A program made the position numbers and the translations under genes. 64,000 nucleotides of DNA, taken from contig NZ_SLUP01000003.1 of assembly GCF_004341235.1 (NCBI RefSeq), positions 186,001 through 250,000 on the forward strand, in the 5' to 3' direction. The notes below the pieces were generated by a model. It saw nothing but the letters and a program-made list of their open reading frames with translations. It had not been told where the DNA came from and made no database searches. Below, piece after piece: positions 25,032 to 33,344 of the stretch; the stretch's first letter is position 1, and each line of letters opens with the position of its first letter. This DNA is from Mariniflexile fucanivorans. Its GTDB lineage: Bacteria > Bacteroidota > Bacteroidia > Flavobacteriales > Flavobacteriaceae.

Positions 25032-26244
25032 ACCGTCTAAAATAGCATTGTATGCCATTGGAGCAGTTATCGTGTTGATGATGATTGCCGAAATAACCAA
25101 ACCAAAAGCATTAAACTGGCGAGATTCTTATGCAGCGGCAGATAAAATTCCTTTGGGTTGTTATGTGCTTTTTAATGAATTAAAAGAGGTGTCAAATAAA
25201 ACTATTAAAACATCTACTAAAACCGCTTTTGAAAATTTAAAAGATGTTGAAACTAATGAAAAAACGGTTAGTCTTTTTATAAATAACGGCATACATTTCG
25301 ATAAACAAGACTCAGAATCTCTCATTAAATATGTTGAAGATGGCAACTCCGTTTTTATAAGTACCAATTATATATATGGTGTTTTAAGTGATACTTTGAA
25401 TATTAACATAGGCTCTGATATTTACAACTTCTTTAAAAAACCATCTTTAAATAGTTTTACAAGTACGAGTTTAAAACATAATGAACGCCGCTTTAAAGAC
25501 GTCATTGAGAATAGTTTTTTCACAAGTCTCGATACTTTAAATGCTATTGCATTAGGTACGACCCATGTTAATAAAACTGAAAAAGATCCAAACGACAGCA
25601 TACCAGAAACCAATATAAACTTCATAAAAGTTCCTTTTGGCAAGAACAACGGCGCATTTTATATTCATACCAACCCCTTTGCGTTTAGCAATTACCACAT
25701 GCTAAATGGCAATGATGTTTATGCAGCAACCGTACTTTCTTTTTTACCAAAAAATCAAATTATTTGGGATAATTATTATAAAAGCGGACGAAAAGTAATT
25801 ACGAGTCCGTTGCGTTTTGTGCTTCAAAACCCAGCGTTAAAATGGGCGTTTTACATCACTTTAATTTCATTACTACTATTTGTAATTTTTAAAGGAAAAC
25901 GCACCCAACGCATTATACCGGTGGTTGAACCCTTAAAAAATGCTTCCTTAGATTTTACCAAAACTATTGGAGATTTGTATTATCAACATGGTGATTATAC
26001 TAATATCATCAACAACAAAATTCAATATTTTCTGGAACAGATTCGCTCTAAATACTACCTAAACACCAATGAATTAAGCGAAAACTTCATTTCTAAATTA
26101 GCCATAAAATCGTCTAATAAAAAGGAAGATACCAAAGCGTTAATAGATTATATTGTGTATTTAAAATCAAAAAACACACATACAGAACCTGATTTAATTC
26201 AGCTAAACAAACTTATAGAAACCTTCACAAAAAACAATATATAA
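25024..26244 (+). CDS. DUF4350 domain protein
   Basis: A 406-residue protein with an N-terminal transmembrane helix (about residues 8-20, ALYAIGAVIVLMMI). A periplasmic domain holds the DUF4350 pattern (IPLGCYVLFNEL, then FINNGIHFDKQDSESLIKYV). A second helix near WAFYITLISLLLFVIFKGKR follows, then a C-terminal cytosolic tail. It overlaps the DUF4129 gene by eight bases, and its last base is the first base of the MoxR start codon, so translation is coupled. Its function is unknown beyond membership of the MoxR-linked envelope cluster. Confidence 0.85.
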   Translation: MDKPSKIALYAIGAVIVLMMIAEITKPKALNWRDSYAAADKIPLGCYVLFNELKEVSNKTIKTSTKTAFENLKDVETNEKTVSLFINNGIHFDKQDSESLIKYVEDGNSVFISTNYIYGVLSDTLNINIGSDIYNFFKKPSLNSFTSTSLKHNERRFKDVIENSFFTSLDTLNAIALGTTHVNKTEKDPNDSIPETNINFIKVPFGKNNGAFYIHTNPFAFSNYHMLNGNDVYAATVLSFLPKNQIIWDNYYKSGRKVITSPLRFVLQNPALKWAFYITLISLLLFVIFKGKRTQRIIPVVEPLKNASLDFTKTIGDLYYQHGDYTNIINNKIQYFLEQIRSKYYLNTNELSENFISKLAIKSSNKKEDTKALIDYIVYLKSKNTHTEPDLIQLNKLIETFTKNNI

Positions 26245-27242
26245 TGGAAGAACAACCCATCGAAAATCAAGATATAAATTTTGAAAGTAGACTCGATTTA
26301 AAACCGCTTCAAGAACACGTTGAAGCTATAAAAAAAGAAATAGGTAAAATTATTGTCGGTCAAAATGAAATGATTGAATTACTTATCATTTCGTTACTTT
26401 CAAACGGGCATGCTCTTATTGAAGGTGTTCCCGGAGTTGCAAAAACCATTACCGCAAAATTATTAGCTAAAACATTGGCTGTAAATTTTAGCCGAATTCA
26501 ATTCACACCCGATTTAATGCCGAGTGATATTTTAGGAACTTCGATATTCAATGTAAAAACCAACGAGTTTGAATATAAAAAAGGGCCTATTTTTTCGAAC
26601 ATTATTTTAATTGATGAGATAAACCGTGCACCAGCAAAAACACAAGCGGCTTTATTTGAAGTGATGGCAGAACGCCAAATAACGATGGATGGCACCAAAT
26701 ACATTATGGATGCGCCATTTTTAGTATTTGCCACTCAAAACCCTATTGAACAAGAAGGAACATACCGATTACCAGAAGCACAATTGGATCGTTTCCTGTT
26801 TAAAATAGATGTGGATTACCCAACAATTGAAAATGAAATTCAGATTTTAATGGACAATCATCAACGACAAGATAGTCTGGATTTTAACGCCGTAATTCCT
26901 GTTTTAAATGGGCAACAAATTGCCTATTATCAAAACCTAATTAAGCAAATAGTTGTTGAGAATCATCTTATTACCTATATAGCATCTATTATTAACAACA
27001 CAAGAACCAATGCAAATTTATATTTAGGTGCATCGCCAAGAGCTTCTATTGCGATTTTGAATGCTGCCAAATCCAACGCAGCCATTCAAGGTCGCGATTT
27101 TGTAACGCCCGAAGACATTAAACGCTGCACTAAAGCGGTTTTAAAACACCGTTTGGTTTTAACACCAGAACGCGAAATGGAAGGTTTTACTGTTGAAAAA
27201 GTGATTGAGCAAATTTTAGAAACTATTGAGATCCCTAGGTAG
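26244..27242 (+). CDS. MoxR family AAA+ ATPase
   Basis: A 332-residue AAA+ protein. Walker A is GVPGVAKT (about residues 61-68), Walker B is ILIDEINRAPAKTQAAL, followed by the MoxR-specific VMAERQITMDG. Sensor 1 lies in FATQNPIEQEGTYRLPEAQL and sensor 2 in GASPRASIAIL. MoxR proteins act as chaperones that insert cofactors or assemble complexes together with DUF58 or VWA partners. Here the partner is the DUF58 gene whose start follows directly. It is cytoplasmic. Confidence 0.95.
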   Translation: MEEQPIENQDINFESRLDLKPLQEHVEAIKKEIGKIIVGQNEMIELLIISLLSNGHALIEGVPGVAKTITAKLLAKTLAVNFSRIQFTPDLMPSDILGTSIFNVKTNEFEYKKGPIFSNIILIDEINRAPAKTQAALFEVMAERQITMDGTKYIMDAPFLVFATQNPIEQEGTYRLPEAQLDRFLFKIDVDYPTIENEIQILMDNHQRQDSLDFNAVIPVLNGQQIAYYQNLIKQIVVENHLITYIASIINNTRTNANLYLGASPRASIAILNAAKSNAAIQGRDFVTPEDIKRCTKAVLKHRLVLTPEREMEGFTVEKVIEQILETIEIPR

Positions 27243-28574
27243 TTGAAAAAGTTTTTCAAAAATATCTACTTAAATACACGCTTTTTTATAAGTGTGAGTG
27301 TTCTTGTTTTCTTATTTATCCTTGCGTATATATTTCCAGGGTTAGTAGTGATTGCTCAAATGCTGTTTTTTGTTTTTATGTGTTTAGTAGTGGTCGATTT
27401 TATTCTCTTATTCAAACAAAAAGGCATGACGGCTTCTCGACTTTTACCCGAAAAACTAAGTAATGGCGATGATAATCCTATTGAAATTTCATTACAAAAT
27501 AATTACAATTTCACAAGCACATTAAAACTCATTGATGAATTACCCTTTCAATATCAAAAACGTGATTTTGAAATAGATACCACATTAAAAAAACAAGCCA
27601 GTAAAAAAATAACATACACCTTACGTCCACTAGAACGGGGTGAGTATTTTTTTGGTAATTTAAACCTTTATGCGAGTAGCCCGATTAATTTAATTTCCAG
27701 ACGTTTTCAATTTGGAAAAGATGCCATGGTGCCCAACTACCCTTCTTTTTTACAGTTGAAAAAATACATGCTTTTAGCGTTTTCAAATAAAATTTTTGAA
27801 TATGGTTTGAAAAAAATCCGTCGTATTGGTCATACTATGGAGTTTGAACAAATTAAAGATTACGTGCAAGGGGACGATTTACGAAACATCAACTGGAAAG
27901 CAACGGCAAAAAGTAATCGCCTCATGGTAAATCAATACCAAGATGAACGCTCGCAACCCGTTTACAGTGTGATTGATAAAGGCCGCGTTATGAAAATGCC
28001 TTTTGAAGGTTTGAGTTTATTGGATTATGCCATCAATGCATCGTTAGTTATTAGCAACGTTGCATTAAAAAAACAAGATAAAGCAGGCCTCTTTTCATTT
28101 TCGAGGAAGGTGGAAAATCGTGTGGTTGCAGAACGCAGACCATCGCAAATGAACACTATTCTTGAAACACTTTACAATTTAGATACCGATTTTGTAGAAT
28201 CTGATTTTTCAAGATTGTATGTTGATGTTAAACGTAATTTGAACCAGCGCAGTTTATTGTTGCTATACACCAATTTTGAAACGTTAGATGCATTGTACAG
28301 GCAGCTACCCTATTTAAAAGCTATTGCAAAAAACCATTTGCTCGTGGTTATCTTTTTTGAAAATACCGAGCTGCAAAAACTCACCAAAACAACAGCTATA
28401 AACACTTACGATATTTTTGAAAAAACCATCGCCGAAAAGTTTATTTACGAAAAAAAATTAATTGTAAACGAACTTCAAAAACATGGTATTCAAAGTATTT
28501 TAACGGCACCTGAACATTTAACCATTAATACTATTAATAAGTATTTAGAGATAAAAGCTCGTGGTTTATTATAA
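27243..28574 (+). CDS. DUF58 domain protein
   Basis: A 443-residue protein. It starts with TTG directly after the MoxR stop codon; no ATG lies before the membrane helices, so TTG is the only sensible start. Two hydrophobic helices (about 13-55) are followed by a beta-sandwich-like region. The DUF58 signature is in the second half (KIRRIGHTMEFEQIKDYVQG, then DDLRNINWKATAKSNRLMVN), leading into a VWA-like tail. DUF58 proteins pair with MoxR ATPases, although their client is unknown in most cases. It is the last gene of the cluster, followed by a terminator. Confidence 0.9.
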   Translation: MKKFFKNIYLNTRFFISVSVLVFLFILAYIFPGLVVIAQMLFFVFMCLVVVDFILLFKQKGMTASRLLPEKLSNGDDNPIEISLQNNYNFTSTLKLIDELPFQYQKRDFEIDTTLKKQASKKITYTLRPLERGEYFFGNLNLYASSPINLISRRFQFGKDAMVPNYPSFLQLKKYMLLAFSNKIFEYGLKKIRRIGHTMEFEQIKDYVQGDDLRNINWKATAKSNRLMVNQYQDERSQPVYSVIDKGRVMKMPFEGLSLLDYAINASLVISNVALKKQDKAGLFSFSRKVENRVVAERRPSQMNTILETLYNLDTDFVESDFSRLYVDVKRNLNQRSLLLLYTNFETLDALYRQLPYLKAIAKNHLLVVIFFENTELQKLTKTTAINTYDIFEKTIAEKFIYEKKLIVNELQKHGIQSILTAPEHLTINTINKYLEIKARGLL

Positions 28575-28604
28575 AAAAAGACCTTCCAATGGAACGTCTT
28601 TTTT
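28573..28604. terminator. Bidirectional terminator between the DUF58 gene and dps
   Basis: The hairpin aaaaaagac-c-ttcc-aat-ggaa-c-gtctttttt has T runs in both readings. It lies between convergent genes, directly at the DUF58 stop and 28 bp before the dps stop. Confidence 0.85.
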
Positions 28605-28631
28605 ATAATAATTTGTAGTATGTTAAACAGT

Positions 28632-29102
28632 TTAGCTTAACCAAGCTTTCATCATCCAAACTGTTTTTTCTTGTTCTGAAATAAAATCACTCATCATAGA
28701 GTTGGTTCCTTCATCATTCGCTTCACCCGCTTTGTCTAAAATAGCACGTTCAATTTTTAATAATTCTGATAAAGAATCAACAATTAATGTTACTGCTTTT
28801 TCATCTTGCGATATATTTTTACCAATTGGTACTTGTGCATTTGCAACATATTCTTCAAATGTATGAAGCGGTGTTTCTCCCAATGTTAATACACGTTCCG
28901 CTATTTCATCAACCTTAACATTGGCATCGGTGTATAATTCTTCAAATTTTACATGTAAATCAAAAAAACGCTTTCCTTTAATGTTCCAATGAATACCTCT
29001 TAAATTTTGATAATATATTTGAAAGTTTGCTAACAAATTATTCAAATCATTTGCTACATCTTTTGTTTTTTTTGTGTCTAATCCGATACTATTAATTGCC
29101 AT
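28632..29102 (-). CDS. dps: Dps family ferritin-like DNA-protection protein
   Basis: A 156-residue four-helix ferritin-like protein of normal Dps length. Helix A carries LLANFQIYYQNLRGIHWNIKG, with the His ferroxidase ligand, and FFDLHVKFEELYTDANVKVD supplies the Asp and Glu ligands. The later RVLTLGETPLHTFEEY stretch is a family hallmark. Dps oxidises Fe(II) with hydrogen peroxide and stores it, sparing DNA. It is divergent from oxyR, which fits peroxide-induced control by that regulator. Confidence 0.93.
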   Translation of the reverse strand: MAINSIGLDTKKTKDVANDLNNLLANFQIYYQNLRGIHWNIKGKRFFDLHVKFEELYTDANVKVDEIAERVLTLGETPLHTFEEYVANAQVPIGKNISQDEKAVTLIVDSLSELLKIERAILDKAGEANDEGTNSMMSDFISEQEKTVWMMKAWLS

Positions 29103-29130
29103 AAGTTCTATTTATTTAAATATTATACTA

Positions 29131-29138
29131 CAAATATA
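29131..29138 (-). promoter_or_regulatory. -7 box (TATATTTG) upstream of dps
   Basis: Read on the minus strand, TATATTTG matches TAnnTTTG and lies 28 bases before the dps start codon in the 108-bp dps-oxyR gap. That gap is AT-rich and should also hold OxyR sites, which could not be defined by eye. Confidence 0.5.
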
Positions 29139-29210
29139 ATTTATAATTTACGTTAATTATAATAGATTTTATTGATAGTTTTTATACTTTTATAGTCTAA
29201 ATTGATATAA

Positions 29211-30155
29211 ATGACAATTACACAATTATCTTATGTTTTGGCAGTTGCTGAAAACCAAAATTTTACTAAAGCAGCAGAGAAATGTTTTGTTACCCAGCCT
29301 ACGCTTAGTATGCAAATACAAAAACTTGAAGACGAATTAGATATTCTTATTTTTGATAGAAGCAAAAAACCTATTGAATTGACCGATGTTGGTAAAAAAA
29401 TAGTTAATCAAGCGAGAAATATTGTAAACGAATCGTACAGAATACAAGATATTGTAGACCAACAAAAAGGCTTTATTGGTGGCGAATTCAAATTGGGTGT
29501 TATTCCCACGGTTATGCCAACGCTTTTGCCTATGTTTTTGAAAAATTTCATTAAAAAATACCCTAAAATAAAACTTAAAATAGAAGAATTAACTACTGAA
29601 GAAATTATGCTACGGCTTAAAGACGGGCATTTAGATGCTGCTATAGCCGCCACACCTCTAGAAGATGACAATATTAAAGAACGCGTTTTATATTTTGAAC
29701 CTTTTGTTAGTTATATTCCTAAAAACCACCGATTACATAGTAATGAAAAAATTAATGTGGACGATTTGGATATAAGCGATATGTTACTACTTGAAGATGG
29801 ACATTGTTTTAGGGATGGTGTTATTAATTTATGCAAAGCATTTAAAGACCAATCTGAGGAGCAATTTCAATTAGAGAGTGGAAGTATTGAGACCTTAATA
29901 AAGTTGTCGAATGAAGGTTTAGGAATGACGCTTCTACCCTATTTACATACGCTGGATATGAGTGAAAAAGAGACAAAAAATTTGCGTTATTTTAACGAAC
30001 CCGTTCCTGCTAGAGAAGTTAGCTTAATTTACCATAAAAGTGAATTAAAAATGCAAATTATTGTAGCATTACAAGATGTTATTTCTGGCATTATTCGCGG
30101 TGCTATTAAATTTCAAGATGTAAAAATTATAAGTCCATTAAATTCAAAAAAATAA
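29211..30155 (+). CDS. oxyR: LysR-type peroxide sensor OxyR
   Basis: A 314-residue LysR-type regulator. The N-terminal winged helix-turn-helix is ENQNFTKAAEKCFVTQPTLS (about residues 14-33). In the effector domain, GHCFRDGVINLC places the two redox cysteines at residues 199 and 208, the same numbers as the peroxide-sensing pair of E. coli OxyR. Disulfide formation between them should switch the protein on. Its position divergent from dps supports the call. A hairpin terminator follows its stop codon. Confidence 0.95.
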   Translation: MTITQLSYVLAVAENQNFTKAAEKCFVTQPTLSMQIQKLEDELDILIFDRSKKPIELTDVGKKIVNQARNIVNESYRIQDIVDQQKGFIGGEFKLGVIPTVMPTLLPMFLKNFIKKYPKIKLKIEELTTEEIMLRLKDGHLDAAIAATPLEDDNIKERVLYFEPFVSYIPKNHRLHSNEKINVDDLDISDMLLLEDGHCFRDGVINLCKAFKDQSEEQFQLESGSIETLIKLSNEGLGMTLLPYLHTLDMSEKETKNLRYFNEPVPAREVSLIYHKSELKMQIIVALQDVISGIIRGAIKFQDVKIISPLNSKK

Positions 30156-30160
30156 TTTTA

Positions 30161-30191
30161 AAAAAAAAGCGACCGTTCGGTCGCTTTTTTT
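30161..30191. terminator. Bidirectional terminator after oxyR
   Basis: A perfect stem (gcgaccg / cggtcgc) with a two-base tip is flanked by eight A on the left and seven T on the right. It serves oxyR on the plus strand and the small minus-strand gene, whose stop codon overlaps the T run. Confidence 0.93.
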
Positions 30192-30387
30192 ATGGTTTTA
30201 AATAAATTAAACATTGATTTAATTCTGGGTTTTGCAGTATAAGAGAAAGAATGAACTGTTTGAGATCTTCTAACTCATGAGGAAGCAATCTTTGTGCTGC
30301 CTTTTGTACTTCTTTGCAAAACAATGATGCATCAAAACTAACTTTGTTAAGCACAGTTTTAGTATAATCAAGCATTGCTCTTGCCAT
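30190..30387 (-). CDS. Small conserved hypothetical protein
   Basis: A 65-residue protein, MARAMLDYTKTVLNKVSFDA at the start and LPHELEDLKQFILSL in the second half. It is predicted helical, with two Cys and no membrane segment. The compact, evenly charged composition and the terminator at its end support a real gene. Similar short proteins appear common in flavobacteria, but I cannot assign a function. Its stop codon TAA lies within the T tract of the shared terminator. Confidence 0.7.
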   Translation of the reverse strand: MARAMLDYTKTVLNKVSFDASLFCKEVQKAAQRLLPHELEDLKQFILSLILQNPELNQCLIYLKP

Positions 30388-30498
30388 AATTTTGTAAGGT
30401 TTAGGTTAGTAAAAGTAGATTTTTTAATAGGCTTAATCGTTTATTTCCGAATTAAATTTAATAAAAAAACTAATAAGTTTCCAAACTTTAACAAAATT

Positions 30499-30529
30499 AT
30501 AAACCCTGAAATAAAATTTCAGGGTTTAT
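30499..30529. terminator. Terminator hairpin after the T9SS BNR protein
   Basis: A perfect 13-bp stem (ataaaccctgaaa / tttcagggtttat) encloses a five-base loop. It lies 26 bases past the stop codon of the minus-strand BNR protein. Confidence 0.85.
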
Positions 30530-30554
30530 AAAAGTAATTAAGTTATGTAATTTA

Positions 30555-33206
30555 CTATTTAATTATGATTTTTTGTAAAGACACGTACTTACTATTTGTC
30601 ATTCTTACAATATATATTCCAGCAGATACTTGCCCTACATTAATAATATTATTTCCTTGATTTATTTTTCCTTTTTTAACAAAACCACCAACTATATTAT
30701 AAATCACATAGTCAAATGCTTCGCTATTATTAGGTAATTTTATGTTTAAGTCACCATTACTAACAGGGTTAGGGTATAATTTTGGTGCAAGTACATCATT
30801 TGCTTCTAAATTTTCAAGACCTAATGTTAAGTTTGAAATATTTATTTCCCACATACCTCTTCCATATGTGCCAATAAATAATTTTTCACCTAAATAATTA
30901 ATCTTTAAATCGTTTACAATTACATTTGGTAAATTATCTCCTAATTTATCCCAATTGGTTCCGCCATCAGTTGTAAAGTACACACCAAGTTCTGTACCAA
31001 CAAACAATTGTTCAGAAGTATAGCCTTGTCTAAATAAAATTTTCTTCATTATAACATTAGGCATATTACCTGAAATATTTGTCCAAGTACTACCGCCATC
31101 TGTAGATTTATACACTTTACTACCTGCTAAATAAGCTTTTGCTGTAGCATATATAGTAGTACCATTTGTGCTTGCTCCATCAATAGAAAAAGAATTTATT
31201 TCTACACCAGAAGGTTGATTTATAGTGCTCCAAGTTGCACCTCCGTCTGTACTTCTGCGTAAAGCAGTTTCGCCTACAATGGCAACATTATCCCCCTGAT
31301 TATCAAAACTTAATGGTATTCCCGCACCGGCATTTAGGTCTGTCCATATCGTACTAGCAGCTGGAGTTGGATATAATGATATAGTAGAAATATTCGTTGA
31401 TTTATAAAAATCATCAAAACCACCATAAGCAATTGTTGAAGTATTGGTATCTAAACTAAAAGGCCAAACAAATTCTCCTGTACCTGGTTTTGGAACTTCA
31501 TCTCCAAAAAATTCATCTTTAAAACCTGTTGTTCCATAAGATCTAAACAAAGTACCATTAGTACCTCCCATATAACGTATAGAAGTATTGTTATAATCGA
31601 TAGCAGAACACACGCCATCTCCCGCACCTACACCATACCAAGTACCTCCTTCTTTACTAAACCCATCGTTATCTTGATTTGCCATTAAAAAATCGTCACT
31701 ATTAGCAACCGTTGGATTAATAGAGATGGCATATATTTGAGTGTTAATAACGCCATTAGTTTTGTAGGTTGTATTTGGAGTCGTTAAATCTGGTGTACTA
31801 TTAAATTCAATAAAATCAAGTCCTCCATCGTGCGCATCCCAAAAAGAATTCCCATTATTTAAATACCCCATTTGGTGATGGTCACAATGAACAAATACAC
31901 CAGGTGTTGAACTATTTTTCCAATAGCCATTTAAAGACATATACCAAGTGTCTCCATTATCAATTGAAGTTTGTCCTGCAACTGCCCCTTCCATAAAGAA
32001 ACCGTTACGTACGGTTAACGCTTGGTTGTAACCATCTTGAGAAGAATATGTTCCAAAAGAATCTGTATCTTCTGCGGTAGCCGGTCTAGGAGTACCTATA
32101 CTAGAAATGGTTTCATTAACTAAATCTAGCACTTGTAATCGACCATCATTACCTTGAACATAAAATGTTCCTGCATTAGTACCCTCATGATCAACAGCTA
32201 CAACTTTTTGGTCTTTAGAACCTCCAGATGCTAATAAAACAGACCAAGTATCACCACTGTTTAATGAATAAAATATACCTCCCCAATAATTTGTACAAAC
32301 TATGTTTGTTCCATGACTCGCCATACGTCCAAATTTACCATCAAATTCATTAAATTTTGAAGTCCAAGTGGTACCACCATCAGTCGTTTTAAGAATATCA
32401 TTTTTAGCAGCAACAACAACTGTATTGGCATCAATTACAACTAAATGCCCTAACAAACTAGAGTTTCCTGTATCAGATAAATTTCCGGAAAGCCCTGGAG
32501 TTGCTGTCCATGTTTCGCCATAATCGACAGATTTGTACACCCCAATGGCATTAAGTGTGCCTGAGCTATCATAATCTCCTGTTGTTGCATATAGAGCTCC
32601 AGGAGTTCCCGAAACGGATGATGAACCCTTTATATCTGTGATACCAATACCTGCAAAAGTATCGAACTTAGGTGACCAATTAGCACCATTGTCTGTAGAT
32701 TTCCAAATACCTCCAGTTGGAGTTCCAACAATAAGTATGTCACCCGTAGAACTTGAATTAGGTGTAACTGCAAACCTCCAAAATGTATTAACACGACCTA
32801 ATTGTGGTGGTGCAGCATATCCATTTGGATTTGGATTTGTTTGTGGACCAATATTGCTCCAATTAAGTACATTTGTTTTGCTTTGAGTATTTTGCTTTTT
32901 GGTTGTTTCTGTATTATTCTCTAACAAACCAGCATTTTCCCATCCTTGTAGCGCTTTAGGAAATGAACCATCAGCATTTACGCGGTCTTTCCAAAAGTAT
33001 GCCCAACGTTCAAATTGTTTTTCAGCTTTTATATCGGTACGTGTTGCTTTACCTGTAACTTTTTTTGAAGCTGTTTTTTGTTTTGCCTTATTAACTATGT
33101 CATAATAATTGCTATTAGGCGTAGAGGGAGCATTTCTATAATCTACGATTTGCGAGTAGCCTAAAACCGATAAAGTAAAAAATAAAAGAGTAATTGTTTT
33201 TTTCAT
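30555..33206 (-). CDS. Secreted BNR/sortilin-like repeat protein with T9SS sorting domain
   Basis: An 883-residue secreted protein. The start at MKKTITLLFFTLSVLGYSQ gives a clean signal peptide, so the 14 codons upstream are left out. A charged N-terminal region is followed by many BNR-type repeats with the Asp-box (KSTDNGANWSPKF, KSVDYGETWTATP, RSTDGGATWSTIN, KSTDGGSTWTNIS, FTTDGGTNWDKLG), consistent with a beta-propeller like those of sortilin or Xgh74. The last ~75 residues (APKLYPNPVSNGDLNIKL up to YVSLQKIIIK) are a type A T9SS sorting domain. It is probably exported to the surface or medium, and the Asp boxes alone do not show an enzyme. A TPR-LuxR regulator lies just upstream. Confidence 0.9.
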   Translation of the reverse strand: MKKTITLLFFTLSVLGYSQIVDYRNAPSTPNSNYYDIVNKAKQKTASKKVTGKATRTDIKAEKQFERWAYFWKDRVNADGSFPKALQGWENAGLLENNTETTKKQNTQSKTNVLNWSNIGPQTNPNPNGYAAPPQLGRVNTFWRFAVTPNSSSTGDILIVGTPTGGIWKSTDNGANWSPKFDTFAGIGITDIKGSSSVSGTPGALYATTGDYDSSGTLNAIGVYKSVDYGETWTATPGLSGNLSDTGNSSLLGHLVVIDANTVVVAAKNDILKTTDGGTTWTSKFNEFDGKFGRMASHGTNIVCTNYWGGIFYSLNSGDTWSVLLASGGSKDQKVVAVDHEGTNAGTFYVQGNDGRLQVLDLVNETISSIGTPRPATAEDTDSFGTYSSQDGYNQALTVRNGFFMEGAVAGQTSIDNGDTWYMSLNGYWKNSSTPGVFVHCDHHQMGYLNNGNSFWDAHDGGLDFIEFNSTPDLTTPNTTYKTNGVINTQIYAISINPTVANSDDFLMANQDNDGFSKEGGTWYGVGAGDGVCSAIDYNNTSIRYMGGTNGTLFRSYGTTGFKDEFFGDEVPKPGTGEFVWPFSLDTNTSTIAYGGFDDFYKSTNISTISLYPTPAASTIWTDLNAGAGIPLSFDNQGDNVAIVGETALRRSTDGGATWSTINQPSGVEINSFSIDGASTNGTTIYATAKAYLAGSKVYKSTDGGSTWTNISGNMPNVIMKKILFRQGYTSEQLFVGTELGVYFTTDGGTNWDKLGDNLPNVIVNDLKINYLGEKLFIGTYGRGMWEINISNLTLGLENLEANDVLAPKLYPNPVSNGDLNIKLPNNSEAFDYVIYNIVGGFVKKGKINQGNNIINVGQVSAGIYIVRMTNSKYVSLQKIIIK

Positions 33207-33344
33207 AAAAAATGGATTTGAAGTATGTGTTTTGTATAACCAATGCAAATATGAAAAACAACTGATTAATGCTAACTAAAATTAACCACACAATGACCAC
33301 ACGGTACTAATATATTAAGCCATTTTCAAGAAATATAATTAAAA

